36,415 nt of DNA. It comes from Alphaproteobacteria bacterium. Its GTDB lineage: Bacteria; Pseudomonadota; Alphaproteobacteria; Caulobacterales; Parvularculaceae. The stretch is from contig JAADIH010000191.1 of assembly GCA_013151435.1 (NCBI GenBank), positions 1 through 36,415 on the forward strand. The letters run 5' to 3'. The translations under genes and the position numbers were made by a program. Within the stretch, counting starts at the first letter, position 1. Each line of letters begins with the position of its first letter. A model generated the notes under the pieces. The model worked only from the letters and a program-made list of their open reading frames with translations. It was not told where the DNA came from and did no database searches. Shown here piece after piece: positions 34,828 through 36,415 of the stretch.

Positions 34828-36008
34828 TGCGTGCCTTTTTTGCTATCTTTGCGCTGGGTTCCATCGTTCTATGTGGCCCCGCTGAGGCGCATACCCGCAG
34901 TCAGTCTTTTTCAAGTTGGACCATCGACGGCCAGTCTCTCACGTTTGTGTTTGCTGTCGATGCGCGGCGCGTGACGCAGCTTTCCCAGATTTATACGGAT
35001 GAGAAAGACTTGCAGACATTGTTGATTGCGCATTTGCGCGAAACCATACGCGTTGCTCAAGGCAAGGCGTCATGCAAACGCACTGACATAGAGCCGCTCG
35101 GCCAGAGCAGAAACACATTGCGTGTTTCGGGTCGGTTTGTCTGTCCTCGTCCAATCGCAGATGGAAATGTGAGTATTACGGTTGTTGCGTTTCAGATTGT
35201 GTCTGCAACACATATTCATATTGCGCGCGTCAATCATGAAGGCGAGTTCTCGGATACGGTGCTGCGTGAAGGGCGCTCCACGTTCATTCTTCGCTCTGAA
35301 AGTCCTCCTCGCAGTCTTTGGGCGTTTATCGGCGTCGGGTTTTTTCACGTTTTATCTGGTCTCGACCACCTAGTTTTTCTGGCGGCATTGCTAATCGTCG
35401 CAACGACGCCGCGGACCGCGCTGTTTTGCATCACCGGCTTTACGCTCGGGCACACAATATCGCTGGCGCTGGTGACTTTAGGAATAATCGCGCCAAACAC
35501 ACAACTTGTTGAGGCCATGATCGGTTTTACAATTGCAGTAACCGCGCTAGAGGCTGGCGCGAAATACGGTCTTGATCGCCGTTCGGCGATGACAGGGTTT
35601 GCCGTCCTTTCGCTGATTGTCGTCACCCTCCCATTCGGCAGTGCGGCGCTGCTTTTCGGAACCGGGATTATGCTCGCTGCGTTCGCTTTTTTCATGGCGC
35701 GCTTGTCAGGCGACGTAGCGCTAACTTTGTTGCCGGTAGTAACGGCGGCGTTTGGTCTGGTCCATGGCGCCGGTTTTGCTGGCGGCTTGTTGGCGTTTAG
35801 CTTTCTACGGACAGAAATATTTGCCCCATTGCTAGGGTTTAATATCGGCGTTGAGCTCGCTCAGCTTGCTGCGCTCGCAAGTTTTTATGGCCTCATGCTA
35901 GGGCTTCGACAAATTCATTCAATCCCTGCGGGCTTCATTGAACGCACTGCGAGCATTTCAATTTTTGCCTTAGGCAGTTTTTGGTTCGCCCAACGCATTT
36001 GGGTGTAG
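34824..36008 (+). CDS. HupE/UreJ-family membrane protein with an extracytoplasmic N-domain
   Basis: A 394-residue protein. A signal peptide (AFFAIFALGSIVLCGPAEA, then HTRS) leads to a periplasmic domain of about 140 residues, followed by a HupE/UreJ_2 membrane domain of about seven helices. The domain starts with GFFHVLSGLDHLVFLAALLIVA; histidine and aspartate in H..SG.DH are the motif linked to nickel handling in HupE. FTLGHTISLALVTLG and GLVHGAGFAGGLLAFSF are further conserved segments. Related HupE proteins are thought to carry nickel or cobalt, but no hydrogenase or urease lies nearby, so the substrate is open. It ends the operon. Confidence 0.87.
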   Translation: MMRAFFAIFALGSIVLCGPAEAHTRSQSFSSWTIDGQSLTFVFAVDARRVTQLSQIYTDEKDLQTLLIAHLRETIRVAQGKASCKRTDIEPLGQSRNTLRVSGRFVCPRPIADGNVSITVVAFQIVSATHIHIARVNHEGEFSDTVLREGRSTFILRSESPPRSLWAFIGVGFFHVLSGLDHLVFLAALLIVATTPRTALFCITGFTLGHTISLALVTLGIIAPNTQLVEAMIGFTIAVTALEAGAKYGLDRRSAMTGFAVLSLIVVTLPFGSAALLFGTGIMLAAFAFFMARLSGDVALTLLPVVTAAFGLVHGAGFAGGLLAFSFLRTEIFAPLLGFNIGVELAQLAALASFYGLMLGLRQIHSIPAGFIERTASISIFALGSFWFAQRIWV

Positions 36009-36263
36009 TCAAGTCTGCGGCGAGGGTTTTTGTTATTGTGGCAAGCGTGTCATTTACAAAATAGTTGTGCGCAGAAGAAAAATTGCGGCCCGGCCACCGC
36101 CAGGCTGTCCGAAAATCCAGGACCATTTCACATGAAAATCGGAAGACTGCGTGGTGGGCCTGGACGAAGAAACATCGAACCCGAAGGGTTCGCAAGGGCG
36201 GCTGCCCGCCGCCCGGTCAGGGCGCCCCATCGGAGGCGCACCTTCGCGCCGCGAGATAAAAAA
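36009..36263. other. Gap with GC-rich block next to the tRNA
   Basis: No gene is seen. From about 36175 to 36252 the sequence is dense in G+C and self-complementary: GAACCCGAAGGGTTC at 36178-36192, then GGGCGGCTGCCCGCC, and GGCGCACC...GCGCC near 36235-36250. On the minus strand this lies just downstream of the tRNA and starts after TTTTT (36257-36261 on the plus strand as AAAAA). It may hold the tRNA terminator and a REP-like element. Confidence 0.35.
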
Positions 36264-36339
<76 letters not shown>

Positions 36340-36415
36340 GAAACCTTGAGGGCCGCGTCTTAAGGCCCCGCGCCGGTCTCTGTCAATTGGCCGGCGGAAG
36401 CGATAAGCTCGGGCT

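Overview
The window looks like chromosomal DNA from an alphaproteobacterium, probably aquatic. I infer this from the cheY-cheA-cheW-cheR-cheY-mcp-cheB-cheD gene order, the compact type II secretion operon, the DUF3604/isomerase/HupE operon and the style of the proteins. I cannot fix the order or genus from the sequence alone.

Layout, left to right. (1) Positions 1-10150, plus strand: a chemotaxis operon with cheY, cheA, cheW, cheR, a frameshifted second cheY, a small unrecognised protein, a large multi-PAS chemoreceptor, cheB and cheD. It holds the kinase, coupling protein, both adaptation enzymes and the receptor deamidase. (2) Positions 10499-20175, minus strand: an almost gapless type II secretion operon transcribed gspE-F-G-H-I-J-L-M-C-like-D-K, lacking only the prepilin peptidase. 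It converges with the chemotaxis operon at a 350-base gap. (3) Positions 20176-25496, plus strand: a decaying region with two secreted repeat proteins. One has a signal peptide, YD repeats and Calx-beta domains; the other is a long RHS/YD protein. Both are frameshifted, and the second ends at a transposase remnant.

(4) Positions 25545-31235: the most interesting part. A minus-strand Atm1-like ABC exporter diverges from a plus-strand group made of a 62-residue peptide with its own ribosome site, a terminator-like hairpin, a peptide-maturase-type ATP-grasp ligase, a Clp-fold serine proteinase (SDH/SppA-like), a MauE-like membrane protein and a membrane-anchored MauD/TlpA-like thioredoxin. I read this as a gene cluster for a ribosomally made, post-translationally modified peptide: the ligase would cross-link side chains, the proteinase would remove the leader, the MauE/MauD pair would handle the two cysteines, and the ABC protein would export the product. 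The region is visibly richer in A+T than its neighbours and has transposase remnants on both sides (25254-25496 and 31306-31476), which suggests acquisition by transfer.

(5) Positions 31701-36008, plus strand: a tightly coupled operon of a DUF3604 (PHP-like) protein, a parvulin-type isomerase and a HupE/UreJ-family membrane protein. (6) A tRNA-Ala(CGC) on the minus strand at 36264-36339 closes the window. No rRNA, CRISPR array, complete insertion sequence or replication origin was seen. At least four reading-frame breaks occur (near 4315, 20922, 21745 and 22852); sequencing error and true decay cannot be separated by reading alone.
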